A stretch of 64,000 nt of DNA from Streptomyces chartreusis NRRL 3882 (lineage in GTDB: Bacteria > Actinomycetota > Actinomycetes > Streptomycetales > Streptomycetaceae), in the NCBI RefSeq assembly GCF_900236475.1, contig NZ_LT963352.1, positions 7,783,001-7,847,000 on the forward strand. Reading direction: 5' to 3'. Below the pieces are notes generated by a model. That model was not told where the DNA came from. It worked only from the letters and a program-made list of their open reading frames with translations, and searched no databases. Below are positions 26,420-45,796 of the stretch, in pieces. The first letter of the stretch is position 1, and the number at the start of each line of letters is the position of its first letter. The position numbers were made by a program, and so were the translations under genes.

Positions 26420-27788
26420 GACCGCCATCGGCCTGGCGGAGGCCTACTTCGACTCCGGCGGCTTCCTGGCCGACCTGCGGCGCCGCGTCGCGTTCCCCAC
26501 GCAGAGCCCGCCGCCCGACGGCACGGGCCCGCTGCGCGCCTACCTGGCCGACGAACTCGCCCCCACCGTACGCCGCCTGGGCGCGACCGTACGGATCGTC
26601 GACAACCCGGTGCCGGGCGCGGGCCCGTTCCTGCTCGCCCGCCGGCACGAGGCCGACGGCCTGCCCACCGTCCTGGTCTACGGCCACGGCGACGTCGTCC
26701 CCGGGCAGGACGGCCGCTGGCGCACCGGCCTGTCCCCCTGGGAACTCGTCGTCGAGGGCGACCGCCTCTACGGGCGCGGCACCGCCGACAACAAGGGCCA
26801 GCACACCGTCAACCTGGCCGCGCTCGAACAGGTCCTGGCCGCTCGGGGAGGCCGGCTGGGCTTCAACTTGAAGGTGCTCGTGGAGACCGGGGAGGAGTCG
26901 GGCTCACCGGGTCTGCACGAGGTCTGCCGCCGGCTGGCGGACGACCTGGCCGCCGACCTGCTCGTCGCCTCCGACGGCCCACGCCTCGCGGCCGGCCGCC
27001 CCACCCTGTTCCTCGGCTCCCGGGGCGCCGCCAACTTCCGTCTGCGCGTGGCCCTGCGCGAGGGCGCCCACCACTCGGGCAACTGGGGCGGCGCCCTGCG
27101 CAACCCCGCCACGGTGCTCGCCGGCGCCCTGGCCACCCTGGTCGACTCCCGCGGCCGCATCCTGGTGGAGGAACTGCGGCCGCCGGCGCTGCCCGAGCCC
27201 GTCGCCGCCGCCCTGGCGAACCTCACCGTGGGCGGCGGGGACGGCGACCCGGAAGTCGACACCGACTGGGGCGAACCGGGCCTCACCCCGGCCGAACGCG
27301 TCTTCGGCTGGAACACCCTGGAGGTCCTCACCCTGGCCGCCGGGGACCCCGCCAAGCCCGTCGGGGCCATTCCCGGCACCGCCCACGCCGACGTCCAGCT
27401 CCGCTTCGTCGTCGGCACGCCCTGGCGCGACCTCGAACGCATCGTCCGCGACCACCTCGACGCGCACGGCCTGTCCATGGTCGACGTCGAGGTCCTCCAG
27501 GCCGTCCCCGCGACCCGCCTCAGCCCGGACGACCCGTGGGTCCGCCGGGCCGTGGACTCCCTGCGGCACACCACGGGCAAGGAACCGGCCGTCCTGCCGA
27601 ACCTCGGCGGCACCCTCCCCAACGACGCCTTCGCGGACATCCTCGGCCTGCCCACGGTGTGGGTCCCGCACTCCCACCCCTCCTGCTCCCAACACGCCCC
27701 TGACGAGCACCTGTTGGCGTCGGTGGCCCGCGAGGGGCTGCGCATCATGGCGGGCCTGTTCTGGGACCTCGGTCAACCACGGGCCTGA
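26406..27788 (+). CDS. M20-family peptidase/deacylase
   Basis: A 460-residue zinc hydrolase with the full M20 set: VYGHGDVVP (His, Asp), GRGTADNKGQ (bridging Asp), VETGEESGSPG (Glu pair) and a late His in HSHPSCSQHAPDEH. The GRGTADNKG form is typical of dipeptidase/ArgE/DapE relatives and differs from the carboxypeptidase G2-like paralogue at 22.5 kb. The ATG lies inside the Lrp gene end (14 base overlap), so the two genes are co-expressed. The substrate is probably a small peptide or N-acyl amino acid. Confidence 0.85.
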   Translation: MTTRETAIGLAEAYFDSGGFLADLRRRVAFPTQSPPPDGTGPLRAYLADELAPTVRRLGATVRIVDNPVPGAGPFLLARRHEADGLPTVLVYGHGDVVPGQDGRWRTGLSPWELVVEGDRLYGRGTADNKGQHTVNLAALEQVLAARGGRLGFNLKVLVETGEESGSPGLHEVCRRLADDLAADLLVASDGPRLAAGRPTLFLGSRGAANFRLRVALREGAHHSGNWGGALRNPATVLAGALATLVDSRGRILVEELRPPALPEPVAAALANLTVGGGDGDPEVDTDWGEPGLTPAERVFGWNTLEVLTLAAGDPAKPVGAIPGTAHADVQLRFVVGTPWRDLERIVRDHLDAHGLSMVDVEVLQAVPATRLSPDDPWVRRAVDSLRHTTGKEPAVLPNLGGTLPNDAFADILGLPTVWVPHSHPSCSQHAPDEHLLASVAREGLRIMAGLFWDLGQPRA

Positions 27789-27854
27789 CGGCGATCGGTA
27801 GGTTGCCGGACAGCGCCGCGGTCCGGCGCTTCGCCCCCACGGAAGGACACCCCT

Positions 27855-28493
27855 GTGCCCCCTCGACCTCTCCGGTCCACCCTCACTCTCCTCAGCACCC
27901 TGACGACCGCGGCGACCCTGGCCCTCGGTACGGCCGGCCCGGCCACCGCCGCCGAGCGGCCCGCTCCCGTACGTCACACGACCGCCGCAAACGGCGTGGC
28001 ATCAAGTCTGTCGTCGGTGACCGAACTGCTGGCCCAGCGGCTGCTGCTGGCCGACAAGGTCGCCGCCGCCAAGTACGGCACGGACACGCCGATCGACGAC
28101 CCGGAGCGCGAGGCGCGGATCCTGGACGACGTCCGCGCCCGGGCGGTGGGCCTCGGCCTCGCCCCGGACGCCGTGGCCGCCGTGTTCCGGGACCAGATCG
28201 AGGCGAACAAGCTGGTGCAGCGCGGCCTGTACGCCCGCTGGGACGCGCACCCCGCCGAGCGCCCCACCGAGCGGCCCGACCTGGCCAAGGAGGTCCGCCC
28301 GGCCCTCGACCGCATCACCACACAGCTGCTGGCCGCGCTCGACGACACGGAACGGGCCCGGGCCCTGCCGTCGTGCGGTCCGCGCCTGGCGACGGCCGCC
28401 GGCTGGTCCGCGTACACCCACCGGCTGGACGCGCTGCACCTGACGGGGTTCGGGCGGGCGCTGCCGTCGGTGTGCGACACGGGCGCGCCCTAG
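27855..28493 (+). CDS. Secreted chorismate mutase, AroQ-gamma type
   Basis: A 212-residue exported protein with a Sec signal (about 1-35, ending ATAA). The all-helical domain is typical of the secreted *MtCM class. SVTELLAQRLLLADKVAAAKY begins the active-site helix with the conserved Arg and Lys, and VFRDQIEANKLVQR carries the Glu/Asn region. These enzymes convert chorismate to prephenate outside the cytoplasm; the reason for secretion is not established. GTG 27855 has GGAAGGA upstream. Its stop shares the four bases CTAG with the stop of the convergent DUF779 gene. Confidence 0.85.
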   Translation: MPPRPLRSTLTLLSTLTTAATLALGTAGPATAAERPAPVRHTTAANGVASSLSSVTELLAQRLLLADKVAAAKYGTDTPIDDPEREARILDDVRARAVGLGLAPDAVAAVFRDQIEANKLVQRGLYARWDAHPAERPTERPDLAKEVRPALDRITTQLLAALDDTERARALPSCGPRLATAAGWSAYTHRLDALHLTGFGRALPSVCDTGAP

Positions 28494-28954
28494 GGCCTGT
28501 CCGACAGGCCCTGGGCGACCTGGTCCGCCCCGGTCGGCAGGGGCGGTTCCGACTCGATGCGGTGCAGCTCCTCGTCGGTGAGGAGGCGGGAGCGGAGCAG
28601 GAAGCGGACGCCCTCCGGGGCCTCCAGGGAGAAGCCGCTGCCACGTCCAGGGACCACGTCCACGGTGAGGTGGGTGTGCGACCAGTACGTGTACTGGTCC
28701 GCGCTCATCCAGAACGGGGTGTCCCCGCTCACGTGCCCCAGCAGGACGTCCGAGGCACCGACCCGGAACTCGCCGCGCGGGTAGCACATCGGGGCGCTGC
28801 CGTCGCAGCAGCCGCCGGACTGGTGGAACATCACCGGCCCGTGCGTCCCGGTCAGCCGCCGCAGCAGGTCCTCGGCGGCGGGCGTCAGTTCGACACGTCC
28901 CGTGGGGGCGGTCGTCGGCAGAACCTGGGGTTCGGGGGCGGGCGAGTCGGTCAT
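28490..28954 (-). CDS. DUF779 family protein
   Basis: A 154-residue protein of family DUF779, recognised by MFHQSGGCCDGSAPMCYP (paired cysteines) near residues 40-57 and TYWSHTHLTVDVVPGRGSGFSLE near 90-112. Members usually sit beside aldehyde dehydrogenase genes, but none is nearby here. The Cys and His pattern suggests a metal site; the function is unknown. ATG 28954 has GGAGGG 5 bases upstream. It converges on and abuts the chorismate mutase gene. Confidence 0.82.
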   Translation of the reverse strand: MTDSPAPEPQVLPTTAPTGRVELTPAAEDLLRRLTGTHGPVMFHQSGGCCDGSAPMCYPRGEFRVGASDVLLGHVSGDTPFWMSADQYTYWSHTHLTVDVVPGRGSGFSLEAPEGVRFLLRSRLLTDEELHRIESEPPLPTGADQVAQGLSDRP

Positions 28955-29032
28955 GGGATCCCTCCAGGTGGCGACAAGGCGGTACGGAGCCGGTCCGTAT
29001 ACCCGGTTCTCCAGTGTCCGTCCGCCCATGTG

Positions 29033-29053
29033 TAGGGGGCTATAGGGGTGTCC
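29033..29053 (+). promoter_or_regulatory. TAGGGG direct repeat, site A
   Basis: Two TAGGGG copies start at 29033 and 29043, and the second continues as TAGGGGTGTCC (29043-29053). The intergenic region 28955-29187 precedes the DUF5988-thioesterase operon. Related repeats precede the first PKS gene and lie between the pyrrole operon and the DAHP synthase gene. Tandem heptamer-like repeats one helical turn apart resemble SARP-type activator sites, but the regulator is not known. Confidence 0.55.
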
Positions 29054-29187
29054 GGCAATGGTCGCCCGGAAATACGCTGACGGGGAATGCAGGCCGCATT
29101 CTGTCCGAATTCCACGTGTGGCAAGGCGCTGTGCGATCGTCGCCGCCCGGTGGCAGATGGCAGCAGACGCCGAGAGGAGTTCCCCGC

Positions 29188-29406
29188 ATGAGCGTTGCCC
29201 AGCCGAATGTGGTTCTCCGAGGCTGTCCCTCGCCCTACCTCGCCGAGGACGAGCGCTTCCGGCATGTTTCGGACCCCGACGACAGGCTGAAGTTCTATGT
29301 CGGAAACCGGTACGAGCATTTCGTGCCGACCTCAGAATGGGAGGTGCACGACGGCGTGCGCCTGCGTGTCTTCGTCTGGACGGGAGCCACCAAACCAGCC
29401 GAGTGA
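29188..29406 (+). CDS. Small DUF5988-like protein
   Basis: A 72-residue protein with no signal or membrane segment. The pattern VVLRGCP at the start, a middle LKFYVGNRYEHFVPT and a late Arg/Val/Phe-rich strand fits the DUF5988 family. These are small proteins often found inside Streptomyces biosynthetic clusters. Function unknown. It is not an MbtH protein, since the NxExQxSxWP motif is absent. ATG 29188 has GAGAGGAG upstream. It is the first gene of a unit with the thioesterase 85 bases downstream. Confidence 0.7.
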   Translation: MSVAQPNVVLRGCPSPYLAEDERFRHVSDPDDRLKFYVGNRYEHFVPTSEWEVHDGVRLRVFVWTGATKPAE

Positions 29407-29491
29407 GCACGGCCCAGCACAGAGAAGACGGCGGCGGCCGCCCGGGTCGCCGTCGTCGCCGTTGTCCCGCGCGACAGAACAGGAAGGCCAC

Positions 29492-30247
29492 ATGACCGCC
29501 ACCGATCCGTGGATACGGCGCTTCTTTCCGAGCCCCGACGCCCCCGTGCAACTGGTCTGTCTGCCGCACGCGGGTGGTTCGGCGTCCTTCTTCCGGCCGG
29601 TGGCCCAGGCGCTGAACCCCCGTGTCGAGGTGCTTGCCGTCCAGTACCCGGGGCGCCAGGACCGGCACCACGAGCCCATGATCGACAGCATCGGCGGCCT
29701 CGCGGACCATGTGTGCCGGGCCGTGACGGGCGCGGTGGACCGCCCCTTCGCCCTGTTCGGGCACAGCATGGGCGCCACCCTGGCCTTCGAGGTCGCCGTC
29801 CGGCTGGAGCAGGCCGGGCGGGTCGCCGAGCGGGTCTTCGTCTCGGGGCGCCGCGCACCCTCGTGCCACCGGGACGAGCAGGTGCACCAGCGCGACGACG
29901 CCGGGATCATCGCCGAACTGCGCAGGCTCAGCGGCACCGACCAACGGGTCTTCGGCGACGACGAGTTGATGCGGATGGTCCTGCCGGCCGTGCGGAACGA
30001 CTACCGCGCGGCGGAGACCTACGTGTGCGCGACGGACCACCGGCTCCGCAGCCCCGTCACCGCGCTGACCGGAGACGACGACCCCAAGGCGAGCCATGAC
30101 GAGGTACGCGCCTGGAGCGACCACACCCAGGGCGCCTTCGAGATGGAGCGGTACCCCGGCGGCCACTTCTTCCTCGTCGACCACGCACCGGACGTGATCC
30201 GCCTCATCCGCGAGCGGCTGACCGAGTCCGCCGTCGCGCCACGCTGA
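29492..30247 (+). CDS. Type II thioesterase
   Basis: A 251-residue alpha/beta hydrolase of the stand-alone editing thioesterase class associated with PKS/NRPS clusters. It has LVCLPHAGGSASFF near residue 22 (oxyanion region), nucleophile GHSMG with Ser92, an Asp in LTGDDDP, and a late catalytic His in YPGGHFFLVDH. It probably removes wrong or stalled acyl groups from carrier proteins of the nearby PKS and PCP. It is not fused to any module, and no chain-releasing TE domain was seen in the PKS genes of this window. AGGAAGG precedes the ATG. It ends 13 bases before the convergent lyase gene. Confidence 0.92.
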   Translation: MTATDPWIRRFFPSPDAPVQLVCLPHAGGSASFFRPVAQALNPRVEVLAVQYPGRQDRHHEPMIDSIGGLADHVCRAVTGAVDRPFALFGHSMGATLAFEVAVRLEQAGRVAERVFVSGRRAPSCHRDEQVHQRDDAGIIAELRRLSGTDQRVFGDDELMRMVLPAVRNDYRAAETYVCATDHRLRSPVTALTGDDDPKASHDEVRAWSDHTQGAFEMERYPGGHFFLVDHAPDVIRLIRERLTESAVAPR

Positions 30248-30260
30248 GCGCGCCGCCGGA

Positions 30261-31715
30261 CTACCGGGCCAGTGCCCGGTCCACCAGGGCCCCGGCCGCA
30301 CCCGTGTAGTCGGCCGGGTCGCACAACCGCACGAACTCCTCGGCGGTGAACGCCCCGGCCAGCTCCGGCAGTTCCGCCAGCACGTCCGGCAGCGGGCGTC
30401 CCGACCCGGAAGCCACCTCGGTCGCGGCGCTCAGCAGCCGCTTCGCGGTCGCCTTGCCGAGCCTCGGCGCCAGAGCCGCCGCCAGGCGCTCCGACACCAG
30501 CGCGCTGCCGATGAGCGCCACGTTCTGCCGCATCCGCTCCGGCCGGACCTCCAGCCCCGCCGCCAGCTCCACCGCGGTGTGCGCCGCACCGCCCGTCAGC
30601 CGCAGGCACTCCCGCAGCAACTGCCACTCCGCGTGCCACGCCCCCGCCGACCGCTCGTCCTCCGCGACCAGGCACTGCGTCAGGCCGGCCGCCAGGACCG
30701 GCACCTGGAGCGCGGCACTGCGCACGAGCGTCGCCAGCACCGGGTTCCGCTTCTGCGGCATCGCCGAGGAGACCCCGCGCCCCGCCACGGACGGTTCGGC
30801 CACCTCGCCCACCTCCGTGCGCGTCAGCGACTGCACGTCCACCGCCATCTTGCCGAGCGCGCCCGCCGTGAACGCCAGTGCCGCCGCGAGGTCCGCGATC
30901 GGACTGCGCAGCGCGTGCCAGGGCAGCGCCGGACCGGCCGACAGCCCCGTCTCCGCGGCAAACGCCTCCGCCAACTCGGCCACGTACCGCGCGACATCGA
31001 GGTCCGCGCCCCGCTCCTTGCCCGTGGTCCCCTCGGAGCCGACGGCCGTACGGCCGTCGATCCGGGCGTACTCGACGTAGCCGGCCAACGTCCCCGCCGA
31101 GCCGCCGAGCGACACCGGGAGCGTCTCCAGCACCAGCTCCAGCCGGTGGTCCGCGTCCAGGAGCAGCTGACGCCAGCCCGCGGCCTTCACCCCGAACGTC
31201 GTCGGCACCGCGTGCATCGTCAGCGTCCGGCCCGCCATCAGCGTGTCACGGTGCGCCCCGGCCAGATCCGCCAGCGACCCCGCCGCCCGCGCCAGGTCGC
31301 CCCGGATGACGCGCAGCGTCCGGCAGGCCACCAGCATGGCGCCCGTGTCCAGCACGTCCTGACTGGTCGAACCCCGGTGCACGTACTCGGCCGCGGCGGG
31401 GTCCTCCCGCCCCACCACCCCGCTCAGCGCCTGCACCACACCGACCACCGGGTTGGCCGTATCCCGCGCCGCCAGCGCCAGGGCCCGCACGTCCAGGAGC
31501 TCGGCACGGGCCAGCCGGCTGATGGTCTCGGCGGCGGCCCGCGGCACCAGCCCCAGAGCGGCCTGCGCCCGCGCCAACGCTGCCTCGGCGTCCAGCATGG
31601 CCTGGAGCCACGCCACATCGGACACGGCAGCCTCGGCCGGTGTGCCGGCCCGCACCGGGGAGAGCAGGCCGGCGTCCAGCAGCGGATCACCGACCCCGTC
31701 CTGCGGCCCGGTCAC
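30261..31715 (-). CDS. Aspartase/fumarase-superfamily lyase, CreD-like (nitrosuccinate lyase candidate)
   Basis: A 484-residue lyase with the superfamily signature SSAMPQKRNPV (catalytic Ser loop) and the N-terminal YVHRGSTSQDVLDT block. By sequence it would normally be called 3-carboxy-cis,cis-muconate cycloisomerase. Its partner, however, is a flavin monooxygenase whose stop overlaps its GTG start by 4 bases (GTGA). That coupled pair is the arrangement of CreE/CreD in cremeomycin and its homologues in fosfazinomycin and kinamycin clusters. There, CreD-type lyase splits nitrosuccinate into nitrous acid and fumarate. No other beta-ketoadipate genes are present. The nitrosuccinate role is inferred from pairing and family; the fold assignment is firm. 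Confidence 0.78.
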   Translation of the reverse strand: MTGPQDGVGDPLLDAGLLSPVRAGTPAEAAVSDVAWLQAMLDAEAALARAQAALGLVPRAAAETISRLARAELLDVRALALAARDTANPVVGVVQALSGVVGREDPAAAEYVHRGSTSQDVLDTGAMLVACRTLRVIRGDLARAAGSLADLAGAHRDTLMAGRTLTMHAVPTTFGVKAAGWRQLLLDADHRLELVLETLPVSLGGSAGTLAGYVEYARIDGRTAVGSEGTTGKERGADLDVARYVAELAEAFAAETGLSAGPALPWHALRSPIADLAAALAFTAGALGKMAVDVQSLTRTEVGEVAEPSVAGRGVSSAMPQKRNPVLATLVRSAALQVPVLAAGLTQCLVAEDERSAGAWHAEWQLLRECLRLTGGAAHTAVELAAGLEVRPERMRQNVALIGSALVSERLAAALAPRLGKATAKRLLSAATEVASGSGRPLPDVLAELPELAGAFTAEEFVRLCDPADYTGAAGALVDRALAR

Positions 31716-33697
31716 ACGATCACCCCGGTCAGGTCCGTGTCCGTCATCGTCCGGCGTACCGTGGCCGGCACATGCGCCACCGGCGGCAGCCCCGTGATCG
31801 CCCGCGCGATGGCGTCCGAGTCGCCGATCGTCACCGAGTCGACCCCCGGCCGGACCCCAGCCGCGGTCACCCAGTGCACCGACTCCGTCGGCACCCCGAA
31901 CGCGAACCGCCGCGGATGCGGCCTGCCGCGCGCGTCCAGCAGGTGATACGGCCGCTCGGTCACCGCCAGCCCGCCCGTCTCGTACGTGGCACCGCAGCCG
32001 GAGCGGATCCGGTACGGCCCGACCTGCTCCGTGGCCAGCAGATGCCGCAGCAGCGGATCGTCGGTGCGGCGCAGGTCCGGCTCGGGAAGCCGGGCCTCGA
32101 TCAGCGCCCGGCTCCGGACCGGCGGCCCCGGCACCGACGCCGACTCCGCGACGAACGACGGATCGGCCGTGTCGAAGCGGACCTCCGTTCCCGGGCCGGT
32201 CAGTTCCAGCAGCCCCGCCTCGATCAGCGCGATCATCTCCGCGATCCGGGAGGCCGGCGGACCGATGGACAGGAACGCGTTGAGCGGCGTGTACCACCCC
32301 TCCAGATCGTCCCGGTGCGAGTTGCCCTCCAGACCCCCGTGGTCCACGGCCAGCCGTATCTCGTTGCGCAGGTCCCGCAGCACGTCCAACGCCGCCTTCA
32401 GCGGACCCCTCACGTTCCCGCTCCGCGCCGCGTCGAGGTCGTCGCGCAGGTGGTCCAGCAGCCAGGCGCGGAACTCCGCACGGTCCCCGAACCGCTTGCC
32501 GCGGCACGGCTGCGCGATCCGCTCCCAGTCCCACCGGTCCGCCACGGCGATACCGAACTCGTCGAGCAGCGGCGACGTCTCACCGTCCGCCGGGACGGCC
32601 AGGAACCGTTCCTCGAACGCCCCCCGTTCGCCGCCGCGGCCGCAGGCCTCCAGCAGCGTGCCGTAGTAGACGCCCTCCACCTCCCGGCAGATCAGCGGCC
32701 ACAGATCGGTGCCGAAGTGCACCCGCTCCCCGTCCTCACCCCGGGCGCGCAGTGCCGTGGCGTACTCGGCCGTCAGCAGCCGCGGCCGGTGGCGCCCGAA
32801 CGGGCCCTTCTGGTTCTCGCCGCGCGCGTGGTACGGCACCCCGCGCCGTGAGTGCGCGTACATCACCGGCTCCTGCCCGGACCGCCGGTACACCAGCCGG
32901 CCGGCCTCCTCGTGGAAGGAACCTCCCCGGCCCAGGGTGAACAGGGCCATGTAGTCGAAGAAGTTGAGCCCCAGCCCGCGCAGCAGCACCGGACTGCCCG
33001 GCCCGATGCCGCTCAGGTCGACGTCCGCAGGGTTGGCCGGGGGCACATACGTCAGATAGTGGATGCGGGCCAGGGTCGCGGTGCGCTCCTGACGCGGTGT
33101 GAGCCGGCACGGCACATGCCCCTGTGCCAGCACGATGGCGTCCAGACTGTTCAACCGGGTGCCGCACGCCAGCCGCACACCCTGCGGCCCGCCCGGGACG
33201 CCGTGCGTGTCGGCCATCGCCACCGCCTGGGAGGCGTGCACCCGCACGGTGACGTGCGGAGGAGCACCGGCCACGATCCGCTCGAAGCAGTCGTTGAGGT
33301 AGTGGCCGTAGAAGGCCCGCGTCGGATAGGAGTCCGGGCCCAGCGACTTCGCCTCCCGCAGCGTCTCCTCGTCGTGACCGCCCCGGCCGGCCAGCGGCCC
33401 CAGCAGCGCCAGCTGCTTCGCCCAGTCGTACAGACTGGGACCGGGCTCGACGGGTCCATCGATCCGGGTGCTGTCGTCGGAATAGATCGTCACCTGCGAC
33501 GCCACCGTGTTCATCAGCAGATGGCGGGACTGCGCCGGGCGCCACACCCGCCCGGCGCCCGGCGGCCAGGGGTCGACGAGGTGGACCAGCACGGTGGACG
33601 AGGACGGCGCCACCCGCTCGTTCGCGCACAGCCGCTCCAGCACGGACAATCCACGCGGGCCCGCGCCGACGATGCAGATCTCCATGGTGCCGTTCAT
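31712..33697 (-). CDS. FAD-dependent N-oxygenase, CreE-like (aspartate to nitrosuccinate candidate)
   Basis: A 661-residue flavoprotein. The N-terminal FAD site reads CIVGAGPRGLSVLERL (GAGPRG at 11-16). An HLLMNTVASQVTIY block follows near residue 60, as in the FAD/NAD(P)-binding group that includes CreE and FzmM. Those enzymes oxidise the amino group of L-aspartate to nitrosuccinate. The adjacent, overlapping lyase gene completes the two-step route to nitrous acid. Alternatives are other substrate N-hydroxylases of this annotation group. ATG 33697 has GGAG 8 bases upstream. It diverges from the first PKS gene across a 290 base regulatory region. Confidence 0.78.
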   Translation of the reverse strand: MNGTMEICIVGAGPRGLSVLERLCANERVAPSSSTVLVHLVDPWPPGAGRVWRPAQSRHLLMNTVASQVTIYSDDSTRIDGPVEPGPSLYDWAKQLALLGPLAGRGGHDEETLREAKSLGPDSYPTRAFYGHYLNDCFERIVAGAPPHVTVRVHASQAVAMADTHGVPGGPQGVRLACGTRLNSLDAIVLAQGHVPCRLTPRQERTATLARIHYLTYVPPANPADVDLSGIGPGSPVLLRGLGLNFFDYMALFTLGRGGSFHEEAGRLVYRRSGQEPVMYAHSRRGVPYHARGENQKGPFGRHRPRLLTAEYATALRARGEDGERVHFGTDLWPLICREVEGVYYGTLLEACGRGGERGAFEERFLAVPADGETSPLLDEFGIAVADRWDWERIAQPCRGKRFGDRAEFRAWLLDHLRDDLDAARSGNVRGPLKAALDVLRDLRNEIRLAVDHGGLEGNSHRDDLEGWYTPLNAFLSIGPPASRIAEMIALIEAGLLELTGPGTEVRFDTADPSFVAESASVPGPPVRSRALIEARLPEPDLRRTDDPLLRHLLATEQVGPYRIRSGCGATYETGGLAVTERPYHLLDARGRPHPRRFAFGVPTESVHWVTAAGVRPGVDSVTIGDSDAIARAITGLPPVAHVPATVRRTMTDTDLTGVIV

Positions 33698-33849
33698 GCG
33701 AACGCTCCGTCCCGGTGCCTCGAAATCCGGCCGCCGGAATCGTCGCGAGGCATTTCCGTGCAGGTCAACGAAGCTCCTGCGGATCCGTCAAGTCGTGCCG
33801 GACACGCATTACCGGAACCCGCACCCCTGCCCCGTTCATCACCGGTGCT

Positions 33850-33872
33850 TAGGGGGGTGCCAGGGGTTGTCC
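33850..33872 (+). promoter_or_regulatory. TAGGGG/CAGGGG repeat, site B
   Basis: TAGGGG at 33850 and CAGGGG at 33861 are 11 bases apart, and the second continues as CAGGGGTTGTCC. It lies 116 bases before the first PKS start. On the other strand of the same 290 base gap, CAGGGGTG (around 33820-33830) faces the flavin monooxygenase. It matches sites A, C and D in sequence. Confidence 0.5.
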
Positions 33873-33987
33873 GTTATCGCCCTCCCTGCCGAGGATCGGG
33901 ATGCCGAGAGCCGGAGGACGGCTTATTGGGCTGCCGTTTTCAGGCTCCCGCGCCAGATCGGTTCGGGGTCGGAAGGGATTGAACCTC

Positions 33988-45771
<11,784 letters not shown>

Positions 45772-45796
45772 TTCGACTCTGAAGGCAGGTTTCAGA

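Noticed and set aside
29188..29406. MbtH-like protein
   Set aside because: Size fits, but the MbtH core and its Trp residues are absent and no NRPS condensation modules are present; DUF5988 fits better.
30261..31715. Beta-ketoadipate pathway cycloisomerase (PcaB)
   Set aside because: No other pca genes; coupled flavin monooxygenase and cluster context favour CreD-like activity.
33901..33987. In-frame extension of the first PKS to 33901
   Set aside because: No ribosome site before 33901; GGAAGGGA precedes ATG 33988, which starts the typical docking coil.
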